Source of the DNA: Lojkania enalia
Lineage: Eukaryota; Ascomycota; Dothideomycetes; Pleosporales
Assembly (NCBI GenBank): GCA_010094045.1
Contig: ML986733.1
Location: 1-64,000, forward strand
DNA length: 64,000 nucleotides
Direction of reading: 5' to 3'
Numbering within the stretch: position 1 is the stretch's first letter; each line of letters begins with the position of its first letter. The notes beneath the pieces were generated by a model. The model ran no database searches, was not told the origin of the DNA, and saw nothing but the letters and a program-made list of their open reading frames with translations. Of the stretch, positions 55,098 through 64,000 are shown piece after piece. The translations under genes and the position numbers were made by a program.

Positions 55098-56484
55098 ATG
55101 TCTGAATCAAATTTTATCACAACAGAGCACAGCTCTCCTTGCTCATATATCCGCCAGTTCCCTCACGGCACAAAAAACGACAACGCCGTACTTCAGCTTG
55201 CTATCAAAGAATACCGGCCACGCAACAACCTCGAGCCTGCCGATGACTCGGTGACTATCATTGCAGCCCATGCAAATGGCTTTCCGAAGGTGATTTACTG
55301 TACTTTCTGTAGGGGAGGCATATTGACCCTGATAGGAGTGTTATGAACCTCTCTGGGACGACCTTGTCAACTCCGCAACCGGTAAGATCCGGGCTATCTG
55401 GATAGCTGATGTCGCGCACCAAGGGGCAAGCTATAATCTTAATGCTGAAGACCTTGGTGATGATCCAAATTGGCTTGACCACTCTAGGGATTTGTTCCTT
55501 ATGATAAATCACTTTCGAGATCGAATGAAGCCGCCTTTTGTCGGATTTGGGCATAGCATGGGCGCCTTGCAAATGTCTGTTCCTAATCCTTAAGATCTTA
55601 GCGCATTAAGATCAGTTTAAAAACTAATTCGTCCTAGTATTCATCTTGCACTCATGCATCCACGCCTTCTCCACTCACTGATTATTGTGGAGCCTGTTCT
55701 CCAAGATGTCTCTCCCCCTGGTCCAAATGCAGCCATGTTTTCTTCTTTTCGCCGCGAGATGTGGGATTCTCGTGGAGTTGCTGAAAAGCAAATCAGCAAA
55801 AACGCCTTCTTCCAAGCTATGGACTCCCGCGTACTTAGGAACTATTTGGATTTTGCCCTGAAAGATGCAGGGAATGATGTAGATCAAGATTCGGAGCGTA
55901 GAAAGGTTAGACTCGTTACTCCAAAAGCACAGGAGGCCTGGTCGTATGTTCGGCCCAACTTCCAGCCGATCCCAGACGACATAAGCACAAGTGCAGAAGT
56001 ACGGAATAAAGAGCGGTTACTGAATCCAGAATACACTCCCTTTTCCCGCTACTCTACTGTCATATGGACGAGACCTGAAGGAGTGCTTACTCTCCAATCT
56101 CTGCCTAACCTCCGACCGCGCACATTATTCCTATACGGCGACTTCTCGCACATCAACTTTGATGAAATACGCGACAAGCATATGGTAACAGGAACTGGAC
56201 AAGGCGGAAATGGAGGGAAAGCGGACGGAGGCGTAGAAGAAGAAATCGTTGAAGATACTGGCCACCTGTGCTGCTTCGAGAAGCCCAACATAGTTGCCGA
56301 GGCTATTTCTAAATGGCTCATTAAAGAGGTTGGACGCTGGGAAAGGGAAAAGGAATTCTGGGTCACATTTGATACGGAGAAGAGTAAAAATAATAGAAAG
56401 GAACTTTCGGACAAATGGCTTGCACAAGTCAAGGCAGACGCCAACACCCGTCGTCCTGTTGCAATAGCTAATTCAAAGTTGTAA
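55098..56484 (+). CDS. alpha/beta hydrolase with peroxisomal C-terminal SKL
   Basis: Three exons, 55098-55289, 55336-55574 and 55638-56484 (introns 46 and 63 bp), join to 425 aa. The first junction rebuilds HANGFPK-ECYEPLW and the second rebuilds the run into LALMHPRL, both typical of the fungal AKT2-like/Lpx1-like abhydrolase group. Nucleophile elbow GHSMG has Ser at residue 138; the catalytic His lies in EDTGHLCCFEKP. The last three residues are SKL, a type 1 peroxisomal targeting signal. In host-selective-metabolite clusters of Alternaria a hydrolase of this type with PTS1 is a pathway enzyme; that is family knowledge, and the reaction here is unknown. It may hydrolyse or transfer the activated acid made by the neighbouring enzyme. 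Confidence 0.88.
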
Positions 56485-57002
56485 AGCAGAATACGAATTA
56501 CTACTTAGGTCACCACAAATACAATTAGTAATTTTTCGAATGTTCTCTGCTCGGGAAATTTTCCCGCCTATAAAATCGAATTCTTGGCTTGCGTAGTTGC
56601 CAAGCAAGATGGCGGCCAGCCAGGGCAGGGGTACCAAGTATACTATGGGGGGGTGTATCACCCAACCTTTTGGTAGCCCCGGGATCCAAAAACGCGTTTC
56701 AATGCGGCACAGCACCCTAGAAATCTTTCGGCTTCCGAAGTGATTCAATCTCATGTTTCGGTGACCGGAAACGTGCAGCTCTTAATTTCCTGGTTGAATT
56801 GTCGTAAGGCCACCTGAGGTCGCTATCAAGTAGTGTATCGGCATGAACGATATATTCCATGCTACGCTAGCAGAACGCACGTTAGTACCTATTTGGCTAA
56901 GTGACATATGATAAGGCTGGGTTAGCTCAATGCCAGGTTTAAGCTTCAGTCTGAGAGCGCAATAAATATATCATTTCTACACATACCACCACCAACGTCA
57001 CA
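56485..57002. promoter_or_regulatory. promoter region of UstYa-like gene 2
   Basis: 518 bp between hydrolase and UstYa-like gene 2, same direction. A TATA-like AATAAATATA lies near 56961, about 40 bp before the ATG. No other feature seen. Confidence 0.4.
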
Positions 57003-57970
57003 ATGGAAGAGAATGAACCCTTTCTGGGAGCAAATTTAACGTCATCGCGAAATTCGAAGGCGAGAAGGAGGCTAGGCTCATCAAATTGCTTTATATTCTT
57101 CATTTCTGCATTTAATATTATTATCCTCGCCGCGAATTTGTTGATTTTAGCTCATCGTGTATACTTTGCAGATTCACACGCAACGTCAACATCCACATGT
57201 TACAGGCATTTCCCAAATGGTTGGTCTTTCCTCCTTCATTTTTATTTCGCCTCTTATTCCAACGCCATTGTAATTCTTCGCTCACACTACACCCTCTGGT
57301 TTAGAAATCTTAGGTGCTGTCGCAAGATACGAACGTAAACCCCATCTCTTCGTCAAGTTCCAGGACAGCCCTTATACTGGCTCTCCGAACGAAGAGAATA
57401 ACAAAGCATGGCATGAACTAATGCAGAGCATGGTGATACGCGTCACAAAAGAGGAGCTCGACCATGGACAACAGAATTCGTTACCGTTACCAGGCGGTGG
57501 GTACATGGCATGGCTAGGGGCGTATCACGAATTGCATTGCATCGTAAGTCAAACCACATGTTGCTTCTTTTCGCCCCAAATTTGGCCGCGCCTCAACCCG
57601 GAACATCTCAAGGTGCGAAGCATTCTAACGAGAATAATCGAACAAGAAAATGCTGCGCCAATTCAAGTACTCAAACTATTATCATCCTAATTTGAGTTCG
57701 AACACTGCTGAATACGCACACTTGAGCGTGCATGCGGACCACTGCATCGAGATGCTGCGTGCCTCTGCACTATGTCATGCCGATGGCTCATTAACGACGT
57801 TCAAGTGGAGCCCAAGTTCATCAAAGCCGATGTTGGATCTCACACGACCAGGCCATAAGTGTATAGACTGGAGTTCTTTAATGGATAGTCTGAAGGATAG
57901 ATTTGTGGGACAGGATGAGATAGAGAAGATGGTCAATCCGAATTTCGAAGGCGAAGAAGAGATGTCATAG
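57003..57970 (+). CDS. UstYa-like (DUF3328) oxidase 2
   Basis: Second member of the family. Exons 57003-57219, 57305-57543 and 57647-57970, introns of 85 and 103 bp, 259 aa. The first junction (donor GTTGGT, acceptor TTTAG) is less canonical; another acceptor 9 bp further (CTTAG) would also keep the frame. One membrane helix lies near residues 29-50 after a basic cytosolic tail. Motifs HELHC (147-151) and HADHC (181-185) plus a CHAD stretch are intact, so it should bind metal. The two UstYa-like proteins differ clearly in sequence, arguing for distinct steps or a heteromer, as known for the UstYa/UstYb pair. Membrane location (probably endomembrane) is inferred. Confidence 0.86.
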
Positions 57971-58189
57971 CGAATCCTCGATTTTGCGTAGCATAGCCAA
58001 CTTCTGATACGTGTGAAATTTAATACTTCTTTTCACTCTTTCACATAGGAAATTACCCTATTTCAAGGAGTTATCAGGTAGATTCTTATTAAGGTATAGC
58101 TACATCTATGAGACTACTGTATATAAGACCTTCCTCGGCCCCTTCTATTCCACGGAATAGCACCCCATTTCTCTGCCAGAAGTCCACTT

Positions 58190-60487
58190 TCATACTGTGT
58201 CTTCGAAGCAGTCTACCACAACTGAGTATAGCGATCCATTGCGAAGGGCTTCATACACAGCTGAAATCATGGACCCCATGGTCCTAAACTGGAACTTCGG
58301 GTCCAGCCTTCCCGCTACATCACTCACATCTTCCCATTCTGCTGTTCGTATATACTCTTCTCCAAAAAAGGGAACCCGAAGTGTTTCCCGCACAAATGCA
58401 TAAAGCTTCTTCGCTGCCCTTCCCAGAACGGGTTTCGCATCAGGCTGCTCCAGGTACTGGGCCCTAACTTCTTCATACGTCTTGCACGCCTCATTCACAC
58501 AATCTGCACCCCACTTTTGTACCACTTTTAAGCTCTGCTGCGTAGGAGAGACCTCCTGTAGGAGAGATGTCTGCAGGTAGTTAATCGCATTACTAAAGCG
58601 AGCCGCCGAATCCATGTGCGTGGTCTGGTTTGAGATCTCGGAGAACTTAATCCACAGGTTATGAGCTATTCCCTTGTGTTCCGGAATGTTGGAATTAAGA
58701 CGGTCATTCATAATGCAATTTTCCAGACAGTTCTGCACCATGGTCTTGAACTTTGGCGCTAGCGCGTAAAGAAACTGGGTATAGAGCGCGCGGAGGTCAA
58801 GTGCTTGGCATAGAGCGACCAGGTGGGCGGCTGTGAGCTGTGTTAATATGTCTATCGCCGTAAGCGTATAGCGACCTGATATAAGAGCGAGCGAGTTGAT
58901 GCTCTGGTTCCCCATCTCGGCAAACTGGACATGTCCGACTGGGCCTGATAGGAACCCAAGTTCAGATTGCAGAGCGGCTATATAGATATCGGTTCCTTTC
59001 CACATCCATGATTGACTAGGCTCATCAACCACTAAATTTGGCGCAAGACCTTTGTTTGTGGCAGGATTTATCATTTCAGTGCATTGTGCAAAGAGTATTT
59101 GTCCAATAGTCTGGCATCCCTGGCGTGCTTTTTCCATGGCTGATGTGATGACTTTCGCTTGGAAGTTGCCTCCGTGAAGCATTTTCCCGGACTCTGGATG
59201 CATCAGAGGATTATCCGTAACTGAGTTGATCTCTATCGTGACCTGGGAATGAGAAAGGACCAAATCTTCAAGGACTGGTCCAATCCATTGAGGAGCCGTG
59301 CGAATGGCGTATCTATCTTGCCGCATGCTAAATTCTTCAGAGCCCGTATTTTCTGCAACCAGATCAGAGCCAAGAAGGAACCTCTCGATACTGGCAGCAC
59401 ACTCCATTTGGCCTGGATGAGGTCTGACCTGAGAGAAGAAAGCGTGGAAGCTCTCGTCCGTGCCACACAGTGCCTCTACGGACATAGCGGTTAGGACTTG
59501 CGATACCGCGGCCAAACATATAACTTCATGTATGGCCAGGCTTGCGACCGCCGCTGACGTTGCAGTGCCGTTAACTATTGCAAGACCTTCTTTGGCACGA
59601 ATGTCGATTGGTTTGACCTTGCCGTACTTAAGCGCCTGATCCGCTGGAAGGAGCTTTCTATGTCCTTCCTGATCCCTGACCCATGCTTGTACAGACGGCT
59701 TCCCCTGTATAACACCCCCAAGGTACGACAGGGGGCTGAGGTCTCCCGACGCCGAGATACTTCCGCGAAGCGGCACCCTAGGGATGATATCCATATTTAA
59801 GAGTTGAAGAAGTCGTGTTAGAAGCTGCGGGCGCACTCCAGAAGCGCCATAGGAAAGGGAATTGAGGCGTATTAGTATTGATGCTCGAACCCAAGTCTCC
59901 GGCATTGTCGTTGTTTCTACTGCTTCACTCAATGGCTTCGCCGTTGCAAAGATCGGCGGTATGGTAGAAGTTATGTCAAAATCCGTCTTGCCTGATAGGA
60001 TACCATAGTGTAGTCCTCTAATTAAGCCTCTTTGAATTTCTTCGATGGCTTTGGTGCGGACATTCGCACTGCCCCCGAAGCCGGTGTTGATCCCTTGTAT
60101 AAGATTAACAATTCTGGACCTACACTTGTACTAACGAAAAAGTTGACAAAATCATCCATACCGTACAGAATCTGACCTTCCTCAATCTTTCCATACACCT
60201 GCTCTGTATTTCTGCCCACGTACTCTAGAACTTCTTTAGCAATGGCCACAGATTTGCCATATCTACATGAGATACCTTGCGTTAGCAATTCCCCGTCCAC
60301 TGAAATTTAACAACTTGCCATGTGAACGCGTGTATGATTTCAATACGTACCTGGCAGACGCAACTACATCGGCAAGCGTCAGGCCTCGCCCGTCAATGAC
60401 AGTCCCATCCTTTCGTTCAGCCAGCTTGAGCCGCAATTCCTGCCAATGTTTCACGAACAGCTCGACGAAAGGACCAGATGAAGCCAT
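58190..60487 (-). CDS. phenylalanine ammonia-lyase / aminomutase (MIO enzyme)
   Basis: Removes or shifts the amino group of an aromatic amino acid. Exons 60487-60351, 60262-60162 and 60093-58190 (introns 88 and 68 bp) give 713 aa, the normal fungal size. The second junction rebuilds the inner loop LYGINTGFGG with catalytic Tyr79. The prosthetic MIO group forms from Ala194-Ser195-Gly196 in GSISASGDLSPLSY. NDNPL-like (TDNPLMHP) and HGGNFQ motifs follow. Where fungal PALs have the His-Gln (plants Phe-Leu) selectivity pair, this protein reads Gly106-Leu107 in RGLHYG. That, and the UstYa context, make a beta-phenylalanine-forming aminomutase a serious alternative to a cinnamate-forming lyase. Both are known in the family; the sequence alone does not decide. 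Confidence 0.93.
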
Positions 60488-61107
60488 AATACAATCCTAA
60501 AACGCAAGCTATGACAGAAATGAACAATCAATGATTAAGATTAGGTGCAAGGATGGGAAATGTTTACTGTACGCATCGAAGACGACACTACACCCATTAC
60601 ATTCAAGACGCTAATCGCCGGAAACCGGATGATCATCCGGCAGAGTGGAAATTATCAATCTTTCAGCGATTTTACGTAAGCTAATGCACTTGGCTACGCT
60701 TAAGTCGCAAATAACAATTTTCTTTCGTGAGACTCGGACGATGTGGCACAGTCTGAGGGCCAAGACCTGTCGCGCCTGCGACCTTTTAATTAGGGAATGC
60801 CAATCAATCCTTCGGAAACATAGCCTATACGCTATGACTATCGACTTTCCCTTTACATCCACGTCTCGCGTGGCGATTGGTTCCATCCTAAAGCGTCTGC
60901 AGGTGGCAGGCAAGGCTAAGCCCGGTGTTGTACGATGCCTGCGTGAACGCGCGCAAGGTGCAAAACCCCTTTCGGCTAGAATGCAGCACGCCAAGGGTAG
61001 CCCTCCAAATCTCTCGCGATACGCTTGTCCCGGAACAATCTTCACACATCTCCTCTATCCTTCACTAAGGTCTGCGTACGTCGCAAGCTTCAAGCCAAGA
61101 TAGCAAA
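60488..61107. promoter_or_regulatory. divergent promoter region between MIO enzyme and membrane protein
   Basis: 620 bp between two divergent starts. A long plus-strand open frame (60645-61103) runs through but has no motif and ends just before the next start; I read it as chance. No operator identified. Confidence 0.4.
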
Positions 61108-62297
61108 ATGCCTTTCGTCTCCACTCACGCCCTGATAGCTGTCGTCGTCTCAAGTGTCGTATTATGTCTGGCTAGTATCGCCGTCACCTTAAGGCAGTAC
61201 GCTCAAATATTGAAAGGAAACCCTTTTGGTGCCGATGCTTGGTCTCTCATGGTGGCGTTGGTAAGCTCTTACAGTCAAGGTCATAATCTACCTCACCTAA
61301 CACGAGCATAGGCGGTGTCTGCAGGGTTAGTCGGCCTCACCATCTATGGCGCTGAGCATGCTGGTCTGGGATGGCCAGCCAGAATGCTGCTAGGTCCGGT
61401 CGGCCTGAAGTTCCAGAAGGTATTCACTAATTACCATAACGAGACTCCTAGAAATACTAATTCAATGGTGAGGTCGTCTACGCAGGCCAGATTCTCTGGT
61501 CTGTTTCCATCACACTCGTCCGTGTATCGCTGCTTCTTTTTTATCGCCGTGTCTTCCCGGTTCAGCATTTCCTCCTCGCCGATAGCATCATGCTCGGGAT
61601 CTGCGGTGGATGGTGGATCTCAAACTTTGTTGCAACCTTGTTGACCTACAAGTGGTCGGCTACTTCACAGACGAGCATCAACTATCCTGCCTTCCTGCTT
61701 GTTAATGCTGTCATCAACATGGTACTCGACATTGCGACCCTCTGCCTTCCACTCTTCATTATTCGCACGCTCCACATCAGCAAGAAGAGGAAGATCGTTA
61801 TTGGTGGTATTTTCTGGTTGGGCATCTTTTGCATCGCCGCGAGCATCGTCCGGGTCTATTACTTTGTTCAGCTGTCGCACATTACGCAGAAAGACCGCTC
61901 TTTCTCTGGTAAGCATAGAAATGCTAGTGTTTTCGGATAGAAAACTAATGCTGCCCTTGTAGAAACCACTTACTACTGCTTTATCTGGTCTGTGGTTGAG
62001 CCCTGTGTCTCAATTATAGCGGCGTGTCTGCCGGCTAGCGCGCCTCTCATCAATAAGGAGACCCGAGGGTTCAGCACGCTATTCAACAGCCTCATATCTT
62101 TGTTCCAGTCGCGCGGTACCCAACAGGATTCTGATCGAAGCAAATTTGTTGGGTCGACCAGCGGAGGCAATGGCAACGCCAATGAGAGTAAGTTCAACTG
62201 GAGGATATACACAGAGCGCAGCCTCGATGATATGGAAATGTGTAGCAGGACGAATGATGATCGGAGTAGCCAGAGATCCACGAGTCGCCTTGCTTGA
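61108..62297 (+). CDS. rhodopsin-domain integral membrane protein (fungal SAT4/PTH11-like type)
   Basis: Four exons, 61108-61260, 61312-61419, 61473-61908 and 61963-62297, with introns of 51, 53 and 54 bp carrying CTAAC/CTAAT branch sites, give 343 aa. The protein begins in a membrane helix and has about seven hydrophobic segments, with conserved pieces such as TLRQYAQ, WSVSITLVRVSLLLFYRR, NMVLDIATLCLPL and WSVVEPCVSIIAACLP, as in the fungal Rhodopsin (Pfam) family. The last 85 residues are a polar cytosolic tail rich in Ser, Arg and Asn. Members are often near metabolite clusters, and one PTH11 relative senses surfaces; the job here is unknown. Confidence 0.82.
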
Positions 62298-63300
62298 GTG
62301 GAAGTAATACAATATGGCCTTAAAATCTAGTTTTAATTATGCATTTTAAAATTGTCGCTGCATCATTTCTGTTTTGATTGAGCCTTGCATCATTATTGAT
62401 ACTACTCTACCATGCCGTTTCTAACGATATCACTATCAAATCAACAGAGATGCCACCAAGCTTGTTTTCATATTCATATTTCTAGTGATTAAAGGTATAG
62501 CCAAGATCTCTATATTGCGCAGCCACCAAACTATCCCTGTGTACATAGCCCACTCACTCCACCTTTCCATGCCCTGTCGTCATCCAGGATGAAATAGTTA
62601 ACCAGTATTTGTCTATTTTCCTAGGCGCCCTTCGCGAGGAAGGTGGATAATCTAGTAATGGGACCCGAACTATCCGCTTGGAGATCTGAAAGAAGCTAAG
62701 GAATCCCTCTGAAGTAGGCGGTTTCGGAGTCCGAAAAATGCGGAAAAAGTCTAGGATCCCACATTTTAGGTGAGCAGTTGCAGTTTCTTGATTTTAATGG
62801 ATCCTAAGGTTAAGGATATTCTCCAGTGTGGTGCGATGTCTCCGAAGAGGTCGCGAATCGCAGTGGCTTATCATACAGCGGTGCCGATATTGAAGGGCGG
62901 TTAAACGGCTGTGGCGCTAGCACGTGGCGGAACGTTGAACAAGCTATTTGTGAGAAGCCACCCGAAGGGCCCTAACCGAAATAAGAAGCTAGTTGTAGAT
63001 CCTACCACTAGCTGATATTCGCAGACACGTGCAAGGCGTATTTGCTACGAAATTCTTTTGGGGGCCATTTATTTAGCAACGTAAATATGTGAACTCCAGG
63101 AAAGACTGTATAGACACGCGATAGCAACAATGAAGTCACGAACAGCTGAAATTGTAATATCTCCTAATCATGCATAGCCTTGATTAAGCACATCACTTAG
63201 CCAAGTCTATGAAACTCCAATGCTTCTCCTTATCCCTACAATTGATCTCCTAACCCGCAACATCAATCCACAATGAACTATTTAGCCGCAACAAGCCAAT
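62298..63300. other. gene-free stretch right of the cluster
   Basis: 1 kb without a supported gene. A 36-codon frame from about 62798 (+) is protein-like but short and unrecognised. Confidence 0.4.
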
Positions 63301-63521
63301 TCACTCTTGGTAATCGTCGGGGTAAGTGACCCTCTCATCGATGTCGGGGTATACTACGTTTGCATCGCTATCGACGTGGATTCTTGGAGTACGTGCTATG
63401 AGATATGTTAGATGTTATTGGGAGTTAGCACAAAGGGAAGTAACATACAGTCTAGTTCTACAGGAACCGCGGCAGCAAAGACCGCAGTGGCCAACGCGAA
63501 AATGGCGTAGAGGAAGCGCAT
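63301..63521 (-). CDS. small secreted peptide, possible pathway precursor
   Basis: Too short for usual calling. Exon 1 63521-63449 and exon 2 63395-63301, with a textbook 53-bp intron (donor GTATGT, ATCTAAC branch, acceptor CATAG), give 55 aa. Residues 1-18 form a signal peptide (Met-Arg, hydrophobic core, Ala-Ala-Ala before Val-Pro). The 37-residue remainder is acidic and contains two loosely similar pieces, VVYPDIDER and VTYPDDYQE. Ustiloxin/phomopsin-type precursors also have a signal peptide plus short Tyr-containing cores, but those usually show Lys-Arg cleavage sites and many repeats, which are missing here. It may equally be an effector-like secreted protein. The opposite strand gives no convincing alternative. 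Confidence 0.5.
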
Positions 63522-64000
63522 GTTTGGATTATGTAGCGAGTATGAGCTGCTTAGATAATTGGACTGGGTGAGAGAATAGTTCAACAGGGTCCGAAATTCA
63601 CATTCACAAATACAGAACTAGTGATTGTGACGGCAGAGGACATCAGCGCATACTAAATGAATATATACACAATGTCACTTTACTTTATGGCCTTCACGTC
63701 CCCGCCGCGACTTGTGCCGCAGTGTTTCATTAGTAATGCCTGAGCTAGTTGAATTTCCATTGGATAGGCAAATAATACCCGAGAGGTAAAGTAGAGTATA
63801 TCACCGGCGTCCGGGCATCGCCGGCACCCGAGCGCACATATAACCCCCTGGTAACTATACTTGCCCTTAATGTGTTCTAAAAAATCTTAAAAAAAAAAAA
63901 ATATTTTTTTTCGGTACACTAGAATATTAATTAAAAATAATTTATAAATTGTAATTATATTAAAGTTTTCATTTGAGGTATTTCACAAGCAAGTCGCCCG
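63522..64000. other. right edge, promoter then AT-rich DNA
   Basis: The first part is the probable promoter of the peptide gene (minus strand; TATA-like run near 63660-63670). From about 63880 the sequence turns AT-rich with A and T runs, possibly the start of another AT-rich block. No gene. Confidence 0.4.

Noticed and set aside
60645..61103. 152-codon plus-strand open frame between the MIO enzyme and the membrane protein
   Set aside because: It has no motif, no splice context and occupies a divergent promoter; judged chance.
63271..63540. Plus-strand gene opposite the secreted peptide
   Set aside because: A short ATG frame with a GTAAGT donor exists, but no acceptor keeps a sensible frame; the minus strand has a better intron and a signal peptide.
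1..64000. tRNA, rRNA, CRISPR arrays
   Set aside because: No tRNA B-box with matching cloverleaf, no rRNA sequence and no spaced palindromic repeats were found by eye; CRISPR is not expected in a fungus.

Overview
This window is genomic DNA of a filamentous ascomycete (Pezizomycotina). Genes carry short 45-103 bp introns with GT..AG ends and CTAAC/TTAAT-like branch sites. The proteins are typically fungal: midasin, CTK3, UstYa/DUF3328 proteins and a rhodopsin-fold membrane protein. A 15.7 kb AT-rich island of dead transposons shows the TAG-for-TGG/CAG pattern expected of repeat-induced point mutation (RIP). Species cannot be named from the sequence.

Layout. (1) 1-7.1 kb is gene-poor. It holds two solo LTRs and a broken STAND/WD40-type gene, one LTR sitting inside that gene with a 5-bp target duplication. 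(2) 7.2-25.4 kb is a conserved housekeeping block: pyrroline-5-carboxylate reductase (-), CTD-kinase subunit CTK3 (+), mitochondrial ribosomal protein L7/L12 (-), and an intronless 14.6 kb gene for midasin (+). (3) 25.5-29.9 kb is decayed: a methyltransferase fragment, a third LTR copy and a casein-kinase-1-like pseudogene. (4) 29.96-33.2 kb has a ZIP metal transporter (-), a 17-bp minisatellite and a class I methyltransferase (-). (5) 33.6-49.3 kb is the RIP island, with Fot1/pogo-like DNA transposons (one with about 43-bp terminal inverted repeats and TA ends), Ty3/gypsy pol remnants and three LTR-like direct repeats. (6) 50.0-62.3 kb looks like a compact specialised-metabolite gene cluster: O-methyltransferase (-), UstYa-like oxidase 1 (+), stand-alone adenylate-forming enzyme (-), alpha/beta hydrolase ending in the peroxisomal signal SKL (+), UstYa-like oxidase 2 (+), MIO-type phenylalanine ammonia-lyase/aminomutase (-) and a rhodopsin-like membrane protein (+). 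A 55-residue secreted peptide gene (-) lies at 63.3-63.5 kb.

Working model (inference). The MIO enzyme makes cinnamate or beta-phenylalanine, the adenylation enzyme activates an acid, the hydrolase acts in peroxisomes, the O-methyltransferase decorates, and the two UstYa-type proteins oxidise, cyclise or halogenate. No PKS, multidomain NRPS, P450, transcription factor or transporter for the cluster is visible. The core scaffold enzyme must therefore lie beyond the right edge, the product must be small, or the secreted peptide must be the substrate. Exon structures were rebuilt by hand from splice signals and frame continuity; none has transcript support here.
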